Shown here: piece by piece, positions 10,074 to 18,654 of the stretch
How the letters are laid out: each line of letters opens with the position of its first letter
Numbering within the stretch: the stretch's first letter is position 1
Assembly (NCBI GenBank): GCA_009840545.1
Contig: VXNM01000001.1
Span: 1-64,000, forward strand
Reading direction: 5' to 3'
Length of the DNA: 64,000 nt
Source of the DNA: Gammaproteobacteria bacterium
GTDB taxonomy: Bacteria; Pseudomonadota; Gammaproteobacteria; Pseudomonadales; Azotimanducaceae
The notes under the pieces: generated by a model
Database searches by the model: none
What the model was told of the DNA's origin: nothing
The model's input: the letters and a program-made list of their open reading frames with translations, nothing else
Program-made: the position numbers and the translations under genes

Positions 10074-11873
10074 ATGAAGCAAACTGCGAACTTGGCGGTG
10101 GCGATCTTGATCACGACTCTCGCTTGTCACGCGGGAGCCGAGACGCAAGACGACGTTCTGCTCTCCGCCCTCGAAGACGAGATGTCTCGTTCACTCGAGG
10201 AGCTTCAGCTAGAAAACGAACCAAAGCCTTATTTTGTGTCGTATACCGTCACAGAAGTCAGCTCTACTACTGCAACTTCCACATTGGGAGGTCAACTCAG
10301 TTCAAATTCAGATAGAAGCCGAATGCTCAGTGTTGTCGTTAGGGTGGGATCACCAGAATTGGACAACACGAACTTCAGCTCAATGTCTGGAGGCTTCGAT
10401 CTAGGAGGAATATTGGGAGGCGGTCCTCCATTTCCTCTTACTGACGACTACGACGAGATTCGTCGTGTTGTATGGCTTGCCACGGACAGTGCGTACAAGA
10501 GCGCAGTCAGCAACCTCTCGGGTAAGAAAGCTGCACTCGAGCAGCAAAACATTGAAGATCGTCCCAATGACTTTAGCGAGGAAGAAGCATTCACCTACTC
10601 CTCTTCCGACCATTTTCCAGCGGAGGACCAAGAGCTTTTGGCGGACATTGCTAAGCAGTTATCTTCGGTGCTCAAAGGCAATGCCGATATTCAAGACTCT
10701 TCCACGACCGTAAGTTCTGTACTCTCAAGACGCATCTACATGGACTCTCAAGGTAATCAGCACGATCTTGAACTGGGAGTATGCTCGGCAGTCACAAAAG
10801 CAAAGACTCAGACTACTGAAGGTGTTCCCATCCGTAGGGCCAGCCAGGCGTATGCAAGAAATTGCAGTGATCTTGCACAGCAAGACTTAGCAATGGCGGT
10901 TGAAGAAATGGCTCAAAACCTCGTTGCCATGAAGTCGGCCGAGACTCTGGATAGCTACACGGGACCAGTTCTTTTTGAGCACCAAGCTGCTGCTCAATTG
11001 GTGGCGCAAGCATTGAGCGGTCGGCTGGCAGATACTCCCAAACCCATTTCGGACGCCGCAGGATTTAATCCGTTTGCGTCCATGGAGAATCCCTTCCAAA
11101 ACAGAATTGACTCAAGAGTGTTTCCTAGGTCAATGAGTGTGATCAATGATCCAACAGTCAAGCAATTCAATGGCAAGGCACTGCTAGGAAGCTATGACGT
11201 AGACTCGGAAGGAATGCCGTCCCGTCGTACCGAAATCATCTCCAATGGAATTCTCAAAGCGTTGCTCTCCACTCGTGCGCCTACTAAGTCCTCCAAGAGT
11301 ACGACAGGGAGCAACCGAGGAATCGGAGGCCCGGTTCCAGGAAACTTGTTCGTAGAGTCCGATGATGGCGTTTCAGCGGATGAACTGCGGTCTGAATTGA
11401 TGATGCTGGCCGAGGAGAACGGCCAGGAGTATGCACTTGTAGTGCGACGAATCATGGATGTTGGAGAACTAGATTTCAACGATATGGACACCATGATGCA
11501 GCTAGCGCAAGGATTGATGGGAGGCAATGTAGCCATACTACCTACCGTTGAAACCTTGAAAGTCTATCCCGACGGTACGGAGGTACCTGTTCTCCCAGTT
11601 TCCATTAGCGAGTTTGTCGATGCTCACTATCGAGACATCGTTGCGAGCTCGGAAGAGCGACAACCTATTGACATCGCGCTTTCTCCAGGAGGAAACATGA
11701 TGGGAATGCTTGGGGGAATGTTGGGTGGTGGAGGAATGGGTGGACTCGCCACTATGCAACAGAGCTTTGTATCCGTGGTCACACCGGCGTTACTTTTTGA
11801 AGAACTGACGTTGCGGTCGGCGACTGGCTCAAAGCTCCGACCGCCGTTGATTGCTCATCCTCTCTCGGACTAG
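10074..11873 (+). CDS. exported TldD/PmbA-family protein, non-catalytic (E-type), unpaired
   Basis: A 599-residue protein of the TldD/PmbA (TldE) family, whose known members form a TldD-TldE heterodimer that degrades peptides. It starts with a Sec-type signal (MKQTANLAVAILITTLACHAGA), unlike the cytoplasmic E. coli proteins. The shared N-terminal block L-EDEMSRSLEELQL-PYFVSYTV follows. Where D proteins carry HExxxH this one has VLFEHQAAAQLVAQALSGRL, so it is E-type and lacks the metal site. It keeps the family blocks SVINDPTVKQFNGKALLGSYDVDSEGMPSRR and a Pro-Leu-Ile-Ala-His-Pro C-terminus. A Gly-Met-rich insert (about residues 538-560) is peculiar to this copy. It lies 256 bases before the next gene and has no D partner of its own. 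Confidence 0.85.
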   Translation: MKQTANLAVAILITTLACHAGAETQDDVLLSALEDEMSRSLEELQLENEPKPYFVSYTVTEVSSTTATSTLGGQLSSNSDRSRMLSVVVRVGSPELDNTNFSSMSGGFDLGGILGGGPPFPLTDDYDEIRRVVWLATDSAYKSAVSNLSGKKAALEQQNIEDRPNDFSEEEAFTYSSSDHFPAEDQELLADIAKQLSSVLKGNADIQDSSTTVSSVLSRRIYMDSQGNQHDLELGVCSAVTKAKTQTTEGVPIRRASQAYARNCSDLAQQDLAMAVEEMAQNLVAMKSAETLDSYTGPVLFEHQAAAQLVAQALSGRLADTPKPISDAAGFNPFASMENPFQNRIDSRVFPRSMSVINDPTVKQFNGKALLGSYDVDSEGMPSRRTEIISNGILKALLSTRAPTKSSKSTTGSNRGIGGPVPGNLFVESDDGVSADELRSELMMLAEENGQEYALVVRRIMDVGELDFNDMDTMMQLAQGLMGGNVAILPTVETLKVYPDGTEVPVLPVSISEFVDAHYRDIVASSEERQPIDIALSPGGNMMGMLGGMLGGGGMGGLATMQQSFVSVVTPALLFEELTLRSATGSKLRPPLIAHPLSD

Positions 11874-11929
11874 GAGAGTCAAGCTCAAATGAGTGAGAAA
11901 TTCGGATCACCCTATTATTGCGTTTGAAT

Positions 11930-11966
11930 CAATCTGAACTCACACTTAAACGATCTGTTCAGATTG
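11930..11966. terminator. 10-bp inverted repeat between the first two TldD/PmbA genes
   Basis: CAATCTGAAC (11930-11939) and GTTCAGATTG (11957-11966) are perfect inverted copies separated by 17 bases, 57 bases after the stop of the gene at 10074. There is no run of T on the 3' side, so it may be a weak terminator, an RNA-stabilising hairpin or an operator for the next gene. Confidence 0.35.
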
Positions 11967-12129
11967 TGATTTCGTAGTCTTGAACATGCGGGAAAGCTCT
12001 TTGGGAAGTACTTGAATAGTTCACCACAAAGAACTTCGAAATGAATCGGGATTACCCGTCACACGGGCTCGCGAATCGAGTTCGTGCGTTATCATAGTTT
12101 GCCAATCACTTCAGGGGGAAGGAAACTTC

Positions 12130-13842
12130 GTGAAGAACATACTTAACCGTTGCTTGATGCCAGTAGCTTTCGGTGCATTTGCACTATTAATGACACACAG
12201 TGTGTGCGCCGATACGCTCACAACCATGAAAGAGGAATTGGATCGAGCATTTGAATCACTACAAAGTCAGGAAGTACCACCATATTTCTTAAGCTACGAA
12301 ATCACTGAAGATGTGACAGCCTCCGTCGTTGGTGGGTTCGGCGAGGTGACTTCGGAGTCTTCCGGCGTCTCTCGTTACTTGGATATTGACCTAAGAGTAG
12401 GGGACTACTCGTTAGACAATACTCATCCGAGGCAAGGTGGAGGTTTCGGTTTCAATTTTGAGCCGCCAACATCTATAGCTATTGAGAACGAAGAAGCCCT
12501 TAAGGCGATTCTATGGTATCGAACTGACGCAAAGTACAAAGCGGCACTAACTCAATTTACGAATGTTCAGTCAGACGTTCAATCTACCGTTGAGGCTGAC
12601 GACAAGTCCGGTGATTTCTCGGAAGCACCTGCCTCTGAGTATGTCATGGAACGCGAAGAACTCGTTGCGGATACATCTCTTTGGAGTGAGAAGATCCAGC
12701 AGTACACAAGGCCTTTCGCCGAAGCAGAGTTCGTACAGGACAACACTGCATCCATAAACGGAGATGTTGAGACTCGCTGGTTCGTCAACACTGATGGCTC
12801 CAAGATCATGCTGTCGAGACCTTTCTACCGAATGGTGATTCAAGCTACAACGAAAGCTGAGGACGGGATGGTCTTAAATCTCGTCAAGACGTTCGAAGCG
12901 AATTCGCCAGAACAGTTACTCGACGACGAAAAAGTGCTGCTTGCTGTTAACAACATGATTAACAACTTGGAAGAACTGCGTACTGCCCCATTGGTAGATC
13001 CCTATACCGGTCCAGCCATACTGTCAGGACGTGCAAGTGGCGTGTTCTTTCATGAAATACTTGGTCACCGTCTCGAAGGGCATCGACAGAAAGGAGTAGA
13101 CGAAGGACAGACCTTCCGAAAGCAAATCGGTCAACAGGTTCTACCTGAGACTTTCTCAGTAATTTTCGATCCAAATATCAAGACGTATGCGAATGTCGAA
13201 CTATCTGGCACCTACATGTATGACAATGAAGGAGTTAGAGGTCAGCGCGTTGTCGCCATAGAAAATGGAATCCTCAAAGGATTTCTGATGTCCAGGTCTC
13301 CAATCGAGGGATATCCTGTGTCGAATGGTCACGGACGTAAGAACTACGGAAATTCGGTAGTCGCACGACAATCGAATTTGATCGTTGAAGTAGCAGACGC
13401 TTATTCCCCAGAAGAGCTCGAAGCGTTGCTTCTTGAACGAGTCAGAGAACAAGGCAAAGAGTTTGGACTGTACTTTGACGACATCACAGGTGGATTCACA
13501 ATGACTGGCCGAACAATGCCCAACGCGTTCAATGTCACTCCTGTGATGGTGTACAGGATATATTCCGACGGTAGGAAGGAATTGGTACGAGGTGTCGATT
13601 TAATCGGAACCCCACTTACCACATTCAGCCGCATTGAAGCAGGTGCTACGGACTTCCAAGTGTTCAATGGAATGTGCGGGGCCGAGTCAGGATGGGTACC
13701 GGTGTCAGCAGTTTCTCCTTCCATACTTGTATCGCAAATTGAAGTGCAGAAAGCCGATGCCTCGAGAGACATTCCACCGATCCTGCCGTCTCCGGTCTCC
13801 AAGCCGGGAGATCAATCGATACGACTCTTCGGAGAACACTAA
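12130..13842 (+). CDS. exported TldD-type metallopeptidase, intact metal site (pair 1, D)
   Basis: A 570-residue TldD-like zinc peptidase with a Sec signal (hydrophobic stretch at residues 8-26, then CADTL). It starts at a GTG after the strong ribosome-binding site GGGGGAAGG. The catalytic motif is FFHEILGHRLEGHR: His308, Glu309 and His312 form HExxxH. Cys516 in NGMCGAESG matches the third metal ligand of E. coli TldD (its site is His262, Glu263, His266 and Cys454). TldD proteins cleave small unfolded peptides inside a D-E heterodimer cavity. The stop overlaps the start of the E-type gene at 13842 (TAATG), so the two products are probably made together and pair. Export to the periplasm is inferred from the signal. 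Confidence 0.88.
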   Translation: MKNILNRCLMPVAFGAFALLMTHSVCADTLTTMKEELDRAFESLQSQEVPPYFLSYEITEDVTASVVGGFGEVTSESSGVSRYLDIDLRVGDYSLDNTHPRQGGGFGFNFEPPTSIAIENEEALKAILWYRTDAKYKAALTQFTNVQSDVQSTVEADDKSGDFSEAPASEYVMEREELVADTSLWSEKIQQYTRPFAEAEFVQDNTASINGDVETRWFVNTDGSKIMLSRPFYRMVIQATTKAEDGMVLNLVKTFEANSPEQLLDDEKVLLAVNNMINNLEELRTAPLVDPYTGPAILSGRASGVFFHEILGHRLEGHRQKGVDEGQTFRKQIGQQVLPETFSVIFDPNIKTYANVELSGTYMYDNEGVRGQRVVAIENGILKGFLMSRSPIEGYPVSNGHGRKNYGNSVVARQSNLIVEVADAYSPEELEALLLERVREQGKEFGLYFDDITGGFTMTGRTMPNAFNVTPVMVYRIYSDGRKELVRGVDLIGTPLTTFSRIEAGATDFQVFNGMCGAESGWVPVSAVSPSILVSQIEVQKADASRDIPPILPSPVSKPGDQSIRLFGEH

Positions 13843-15563
13843 TGAATCGGATAAGTGTCGGGGTTGCAACGTTAGTTCTTGCGTCAGCAACCCTAGCCGG
13901 CAACGTACATGCTCAGTCTGAAGAGGAGGATACGCTGCTTCGCTCATTGCAGGACGAGATGGACCGTGCTCTCAACGAACTTCGTCTTGACCTTGAGCCG
14001 CCGCCGTACTTTGTGGCTTATACGGTATCCGAGACTAAATCGAAGAGTGTCACATATGTCTTGGGAGCCCACAACGGATCAAACGAGTCTAGAGGACGAT
14101 TCCTTTCGGTGGTTGTTCGGGTTGGATCACCTGAACTGGACAACACTAACTTCGTTAATTTTGGTGCTGGATTTATTGGCGGTGGCTCCAATCGAGTTCC
14201 ACTGACTGGCTCGTATGATGAAATGCGTCGTGTCATCTGGTTGGCAACGGATGTGGCATATAAACGTGCAGTTTCTGATCTTGCGGCAAAGAAGTCCGCC
14301 TTGGAACAACAAACGGAGTCCGATCGACCAAACGACTTCAGCGAAGAAGAACCCTTCATGTATTTGGGTGAGGATACGTACGAAACGTTGGGCATCCAAG
14401 ACTTGTCGGAAATCGCTCGGGTGTTGTCTTCGACGTTTCAGGGAATGCCCGATCTGCATGCGTCGGTCGCAAGATTGAGTTCCATCACCAACAAACGTCT
14501 CTATCTCGACTCGGATGGAAATTTCCATAGCTACCAAAACGGACTGTGCACCGCCTCAATGTACGCAAAAACCCAAACACTCGATGGTGCGGGAATCAGT
14601 GATGGAGTTTCGTACTACGGTCGATCATGCGATGATCTTCCAGACATTGACTCCATGAGGGATTCAGGTCAGGAGATGGCGGTACGTCTTGTTGCTTCTC
14701 GAAGTGCTGAAGCGTTGGATAACTACAACGGTCCAGTCCTCTTAGCGGACCAGGCCGCTGCCGAATTCCTAAGCCAAAACTTGATTGGTCGTCTGGGAGC
14801 CACACCTTCGCGGACTTCAAGCAATCCCAACTACGCGGCACGTCAACGGAATTTTGCTAATCCCTTTCTAGATCGCGTAAATGCTCGAGTATTTCCGCGT
14901 TTCTTGACCGTTATCAACGATCCAACTCTGACGGAGTTTGAAGGAAAAGCTCTTCTTGGTCACTATGTCGTTGATAACCAGGGAATGCCATCTCGTCGTG
15001 TAGAACTGATTAGCAATGGAATGCTTCGGGCGTTACTTACATCCCGTTCACCAACCAAGTCTTTTGACAAGTCAACAGGCAGTAGTAGGGGTTTTGGCAC
15101 ACCTTCCCCGGGAAATCTGTTTATCGAAGCAAAGGAAGGAATGTCAGATGAAGAGTTGAATGACGAACTCTTGACGCTAGCTGACGAATACGGGCTCGAA
15201 TATGGACTCGTTCTGCGAAAGATCATGAATCCTCGCGACGCACAATTGGATCCGTTCGGTTCATCACCATTCCAATCTGGAGGTCCTCCAGCTCTTGACG
15301 TTATCAAGTTGTATCCCGACGGCACTGAAGTGCCAGTCTTGCCGATGATGGTCTCAAACTTTGTTGACTCCTTCTTCAAGGACATCATCGCTGTCTCGGA
15401 GGATCGAGTGACTTACGACGTCCCTTTATCGACCGGTGGATTGAATTTCGCGACAATTGTTACTCCATCGCTCTTGTTTGAAGATCTGTCCTTGCGCGAA
15501 GCGGGTGGCGCTAAGCCCAAGTTGCCACTGTTTCCGCATCCCATGGCTGGGGAAGGGGAGTAA
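13842..15563 (+). CDS. exported TldE/PmbA-type partner (pair 1, E)
   Basis: A 573-residue E-type member. It has a signal peptide (MNRISVGVATLVLASATLAGNVHAQ), the LQDEMDRALNELRL-PPYFVAYTVSET block and a DQAAAEFLSQNLIGRL segment at the place where D proteins have HExxxH, so no metal site is expected. Later blocks (TVINDPTLTEFEGKALLGHYVVDNQGMPSRR, a KSTGSSRG turn and a final LPLFPHP) are shared with the E-type proteins starting at 10074, 18651 and 22298. Its ATG overlaps the stop of the upstream D gene by one base, which indicates translational coupling. In known TldD-TldE complexes the E subunit is structural and shapes the peptide channel. A strong hairpin lies directly after the stop. Confidence 0.87.
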   Translation: MNRISVGVATLVLASATLAGNVHAQSEEEDTLLRSLQDEMDRALNELRLDLEPPPYFVAYTVSETKSKSVTYVLGAHNGSNESRGRFLSVVVRVGSPELDNTNFVNFGAGFIGGGSNRVPLTGSYDEMRRVIWLATDVAYKRAVSDLAAKKSALEQQTESDRPNDFSEEEPFMYLGEDTYETLGIQDLSEIARVLSSTFQGMPDLHASVARLSSITNKRLYLDSDGNFHSYQNGLCTASMYAKTQTLDGAGISDGVSYYGRSCDDLPDIDSMRDSGQEMAVRLVASRSAEALDNYNGPVLLADQAAAEFLSQNLIGRLGATPSRTSSNPNYAARQRNFANPFLDRVNARVFPRFLTVINDPTLTEFEGKALLGHYVVDNQGMPSRRVELISNGMLRALLTSRSPTKSFDKSTGSSRGFGTPSPGNLFIEAKEGMSDEELNDELLTLADEYGLEYGLVLRKIMNPRDAQLDPFGSSPFQSGGPPALDVIKLYPDGTEVPVLPMMVSNFVDSFFKDIIAVSEDRVTYDVPLSTGGLNFATIVTPSLLFEDLSLREAGGAKPKLPLFPHPMAGEGE

Positions 15564-15576
15564 AGAGTTTCTCGTT

Positions 15577-15607
15577 TTGGGCTAGGAAAGCCACTTTCCT
15601 AGCCCAA
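15577..15607. terminator. 14-bp perfect-stem hairpin, likely bidirectional terminator
   Basis: TTGGGCTAGGAAAG and its exact complement CTTTCCTAGCCCAA are separated only by CCA. The hairpin starts 13 bases after the stop of the E-type gene at 13842 and contains the stop codon of the opposite-strand gene ending at 15599, so it can end transcription from both sides. There is no long T tract. Confidence 0.65.
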
Positions 15608-16210
15608 TCCCATACATTGGGAATCTTTGCACAGTTTCGAGAACAGCGCATCTCTCTGCTCCAAACGACCATCAAAGATGTCTCCCCACCTAGGAACCTG
15701 TTCCATTGAGTAATCGTCGTTTCCATATGGAAGTTCATAGTGTCTACGGTTCACTTCGTTATATGTGGTACGCAGAAATCCCATGCGATCAGAGTAGTAA
15801 TACAGTCCGTTGTACTTCCAAATGAGTTCTTTATGGAAATACTCTGACAAAGCAGCCACGCATTCTGTCGTAAGAGCAGAATTCGTGCTTACGGGAACGC
15901 ATTGTTTCAAAGCACGTTTCCACTTGGCTTGCTGACGCTCCTGATCACCTTGGTAGGTCAGAGGTTCGGGAGGCACCCAATAGCCCATTCCATGCACAAA
16001 AGTAGTAATGTTGGGGTCAGTTCGAATTGGTTTGGGAGCACTTTCAAGAAATTCTCGCAGTTCCTCCAGTCCGTACTACTCTTCCTCACCCTCCAACGTT
16101 TCTGCTTTCAAACTTGTGGTCGGGTCGGACGTGAGACCGACAATCGCAATCACACACCAGTATTTGAAGAATGGTTCGTAGCTAACTTGAACCTTTATTG
16201 AGCGCTTCAT
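15599..16210 (-). pseudogene. secreted hypothetical protein gene interrupted by an in-frame TAG
   Basis: Reading the minus strand from an ATG at 16210 gives an apparent signal sequence (MKRSIKVQVSYEPFFKYW, then CVIAIVGL) and about 44 codons ending in Glu-Glu-Glu. A TAG at 16078-16076 follows. The same frame then continues without further interruption: YGLEELREFLESAPKPIRTD, later HGMGYWVPPEPL, KWKRALKQCVPVS, a Tyr-rich middle and the end KDSQCMGLG. The part after the stop alone is 132 aa if started at the GTG at 15997. The sequence flows so naturally across the TAG that one gene of about 200 residues broken by a single base change is the best reading. Suppression of the stop, a sequencing error or two separate genes are alternatives. 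I do not recognise the family. The C-terminal part has four Cys, which suits an exported protein. Confidence 0.5.
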
Positions 16211-16405
16211 TGTTGTTAGATACGACGAGTTGGCAGCCTAACAACTATGCCTGCCAGCGTTACTCAATGCAAGGTTAGCGTTCGCAATATGCATCTATCA
16301 ATTGTATTCTCATCGTACGTTTTCTCTTGTTGGTTCAATTACTAGTAAGAGTGAGAGTTCTCTGGTATGAGAGTTGACTTTGACTAGTCGGAGAACGCGC
16401 CTAAA

Positions 16406-16699
16406 ATGTCTAGATTCCCGAGTCGAAGAGCTTTAATTGATCTGATGAGCAGATTTGTGCTATTTCAAGATCCGTGGTGTCCATTTTGCAGTCGAGTGAC
16501 ACGCTTCTTAGATTCGAACCAATACTCTTTGCCTATGCGTAATGTTGCTCAAGATCACGACGCGTATCGAGAGTTGGTAGAAGGCGGAGGTCGAGGTACT
16601 GTCCCGTGTCTACGAATCCAACAGGAAGATGGTTCCTACAGATGGCTCTACGAGTCAATCGACATCATCAATTTCTTGAAGGTGGAACTTGCCTCATAG
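16406..16699 (+). CDS. glutaredoxin-like thiol-disulfide protein
   Basis: A 97-residue thioredoxin-fold protein. The redox motif CPFC appears in LFQDPWCPFCSRVTRFLD (about residues 20-35), with the cis-Pro block GRGTVPCLRI (about 67) and YESIDIINFLK near the end, as in glutaredoxins and glutathione-S-transferase N-terminal domains. No signal peptide is evident, so it is expected in the cytoplasm using glutathione. The upstream ribosome-binding site is weak; the ATG at 16445 (MSRFVLFQDP) would give a compact 84-residue glutaredoxin and may be the true start. It lies alone between the first and second TldD/PmbA pairs; a functional link to the peptidases is not shown. Confidence 0.75.
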   Translation: MSRFPSRRALIDLMSRFVLFQDPWCPFCSRVTRFLDSNQYSLPMRNVAQDHDAYRELVEGGGRGTVPCLRIQQEDGSYRWLYESIDIINFLKVELAS

Positions 16700-16715
16700 T
16701 TCCTACAAGTTTGCG

Positions 16716-16735
16716 ACTCCATGTCTAATTGGAGT
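16716..16735. terminator. small hairpin after the glutaredoxin-like gene
   Basis: ACTCCA and TGGAGT form a 6-bp stem with an 8-base loop, 16 bases after the glutaredoxin stop. It is short and lacks a T tract, so this is a weak candidate. Confidence 0.2.
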
Positions 16736-16857
16736 GGACAAAGTGAACTGGATCACTGCAAGTCGCCCGATTGAATAAAGAGAGATGCAAAAGGACGTGT
16801 CTTGTCTAACGGCTAATCAATCACTTGTTTAAATACAAACACTCTCAGAACTTGAAA

Positions 16858-18654
16858 ATGCGCGGTAAAAACAAAGAGTTAAGGGCTAGATCCACCATCG
16901 GTGTACGTAGTCCTCGATCATGCGTTGGGAAAATTTCTACCCGGAAAGCATTTGGCTTATTGGCCATTTTCCTATTCGTTTCTTCCGCTGTGTCTGTTCT
17001 TGCAGATCAGGACGTCCTGAAAGTAATGTACGACGAGTTGCAGCGGTCTTTCGAAGGCTATCAGGATCAACCACAACCTCCCTATTTCCTGGGTTACGAA
17101 ATCACTGAAGACGTAGCTGCGACCGTTGTAGGCAGCTTTGGGATAGTCAACCAGAGAAATAGAACGGTGAGCAGATTCCTCGATGTCGACTTGAGAGTAG
17201 GAAGCTTTAGTCTTGACAACACCCATCCCTTACGAAGTGGGCAAGGGACTCCAGTATTGGAGGCTGTTTCCAGTCCCCAAAGCATTGCGGTCGACAACGC
17301 GGATGCACTAAGGGAAACTCTTTGGTATCACACTGACAAAGCCTATAGAAGTGCCCTAACAAGATTCACAAGAGTAAAGTCCGCGGTCCAAACAGCTGTA
17401 AACTCAGGGGTCTTTCCAGGTGACTTTTCCCGCGCACCTGTTTCTCGCTACGAGGAAGACACGATCAACCTCGTTGTGGATCTCGAAGAGTGGTCCTCTA
17501 AGATCCGCTTGTACACGAAACCCTTCACTGAGTTTGAATTTATCGTGTCCAACGGAGCGATTGCCACAGGTGACATCGAGACGCGCTGGATTGTGAACTC
17601 GGAAGGTACACGAGTGAAGGTATCGAAGCCGTTTTACCGACTGAGAATTGAAGCGACGACCAAAGCAGACGACGGAATGGTGCTTGCACAAAGTCGAACT
17701 TTTGATGCCACGTCACCTGAGCGGCTATTCGACGATGAAAAGATTCTGAAGGCTGTTCGAACCATGATTGACGAGCTCGCTGCACTGCAATCCGCTCCAT
17801 TGATTGATCCCTATACGGGCCCGGCGATGCTCTCTGCAAGAGCTGCGGCCGTTTTCTTCCACGAAGTTCTGGGTAACCGCCTTGTCGGGCACCGACAAAG
17901 GACCGTCGATGACAATCTTTCGTTGCGGGAGTATGTTGACAAGCGAATATTGCCCCCCACGTTTTCAGTCTATTTCGATCCTGGAATTGAAACGTACCGC
18001 GGCGTGGAACTCTTGGGAAGTTACAAGTACGACAATCAAGGAGTCAAGGGACGGCGGGTCAACGCAATCAGGAATGGTGTTCTGCGCGGGTTTCTCATGT
18101 CACGCACACCTATCGTTGGATTTCCCCAGTCCAACGGTCATGGGCGCAAGAATTTTGCCCATAGTGTTCAATCTCGACAGTCAAATCTGTTTGTTGAGGT
18201 CTCAAATCCGTATTCAAGAGAGGAGCTGGAGAGAATGCTTCTTGATCGAATCGACGAACAAGGCAAGACCTTTGGGCTTTACTTTGAAGATGTAGAGGGC
18301 GGATTCAATCTGAGCGAGAGAAACATGCCGAATGCATTCAACATTAGCCCAGTACTAGTCTACAAGGTCTACCCTGATGCAACGCGCGAGCTAGTTCGAG
18401 GCGTCGATCTGATAGGAACCCCCTTAACGTTCTTTAGTCGAATCGAAGCGGGAGCATCGGACTACGAAGTTTGGAACCAAATCAGTGTCGCCGAGTCGGG
18501 GCAAGTTCCCGTTTCGTCAATCGCACCTTCGATATTGGTTTCTCAGGTGGAAGTGCAAAAAAACGAGAGTATCCGAACGATACCGCGAATCCTTCCACCT
18601 CCCATTGAGTCTAGGGAAGTTCGGCTCGATCTAGAAATTGACAGAGAACCGTGA
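16858..18654 (+). CDS. exported TldD-type protein with a degenerate metal site (pair 2, D)
   Basis: A D-type TldD-family protein of 598 aa from the ATG at 16858 (a TTG at 16825 gives 609). A basic N-terminus precedes the signal segment AFGLLAIFLFVSSAVSVLA. It aligns end to end with the D proteins at 12130 and 20577 but the active site is changed. FFHEVLGNRLVGHRQR replaces FFHEILGHRLEGHRQ, so His335 and Glu336 remain but the second metal His is Asn339. NQISVAESG replaces NGMCGAESG, so the Cys ligand is Ser543. Loss of two of three predicted metal ligands argues that it no longer binds zinc normally, while the reading frame and flanking blocks remain intact. It overlaps the E gene at 18651 (GTGA), so a pseudoenzyme-E complex may still form. 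Confidence 0.85.
   Translation: MRGKNKELRARSTIGVRSPRSCVGKISTRKAFGLLAIFLFVSSAVSVLADQDVLKVMYDELQRSFEGYQDQPQPPYFLGYEITEDVAATVVGSFGIVNQRNRTVSRFLDVDLRVGSFSLDNTHPLRSGQGTPVLEAVSSPQSIAVDNADALRETLWYHTDKAYRSALTRFTRVKSAVQTAVNSGVFPGDFSRAPVSRYEEDTINLVVDLEEWSSKIRLYTKPFTEFEFIVSNGAIATGDIETRWIVNSEGTRVKVSKPFYRLRIEATTKADDGMVLAQSRTFDATSPERLFDDEKILKAVRTMIDELAALQSAPLIDPYTGPAMLSARAAAVFFHEVLGNRLVGHRQRTVDDNLSLREYVDKRILPPTFSVYFDPGIETYRGVELLGSYKYDNQGVKGRRVNAIRNGVLRGFLMSRTPIVGFPQSNGHGRKNFAHSVQSRQSNLFVEVSNPYSREELERMLLDRIDEQGKTFGLYFEDVEGGFNLSERNMPNAFNISPVLVYKVYPDATRELVRGVDLIGTPLTFFSRIEAGASDYEVWNQISVAESGQVPVSSIAPSILVSQVEVQKNESIRTIPRILPPPIESREVRLDLEIDREP

Noticed and set aside
11889..11927. 12-codon frame between the first two TldD/PmbA genes as a possible substrate peptide
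   Set aside because: The peptide MSEKFGSPYYCV has no ribosome-binding site and is too short to distinguish from chance; no precursor-like gene was found in the gaps of the block.
15902..16201. 99-codon plus-strand frame opposite the interrupted gene
   Set aside because: Its product has no family features, and the minus-strand reading gives a signal segment and coherent protein on both sides of the TAG.
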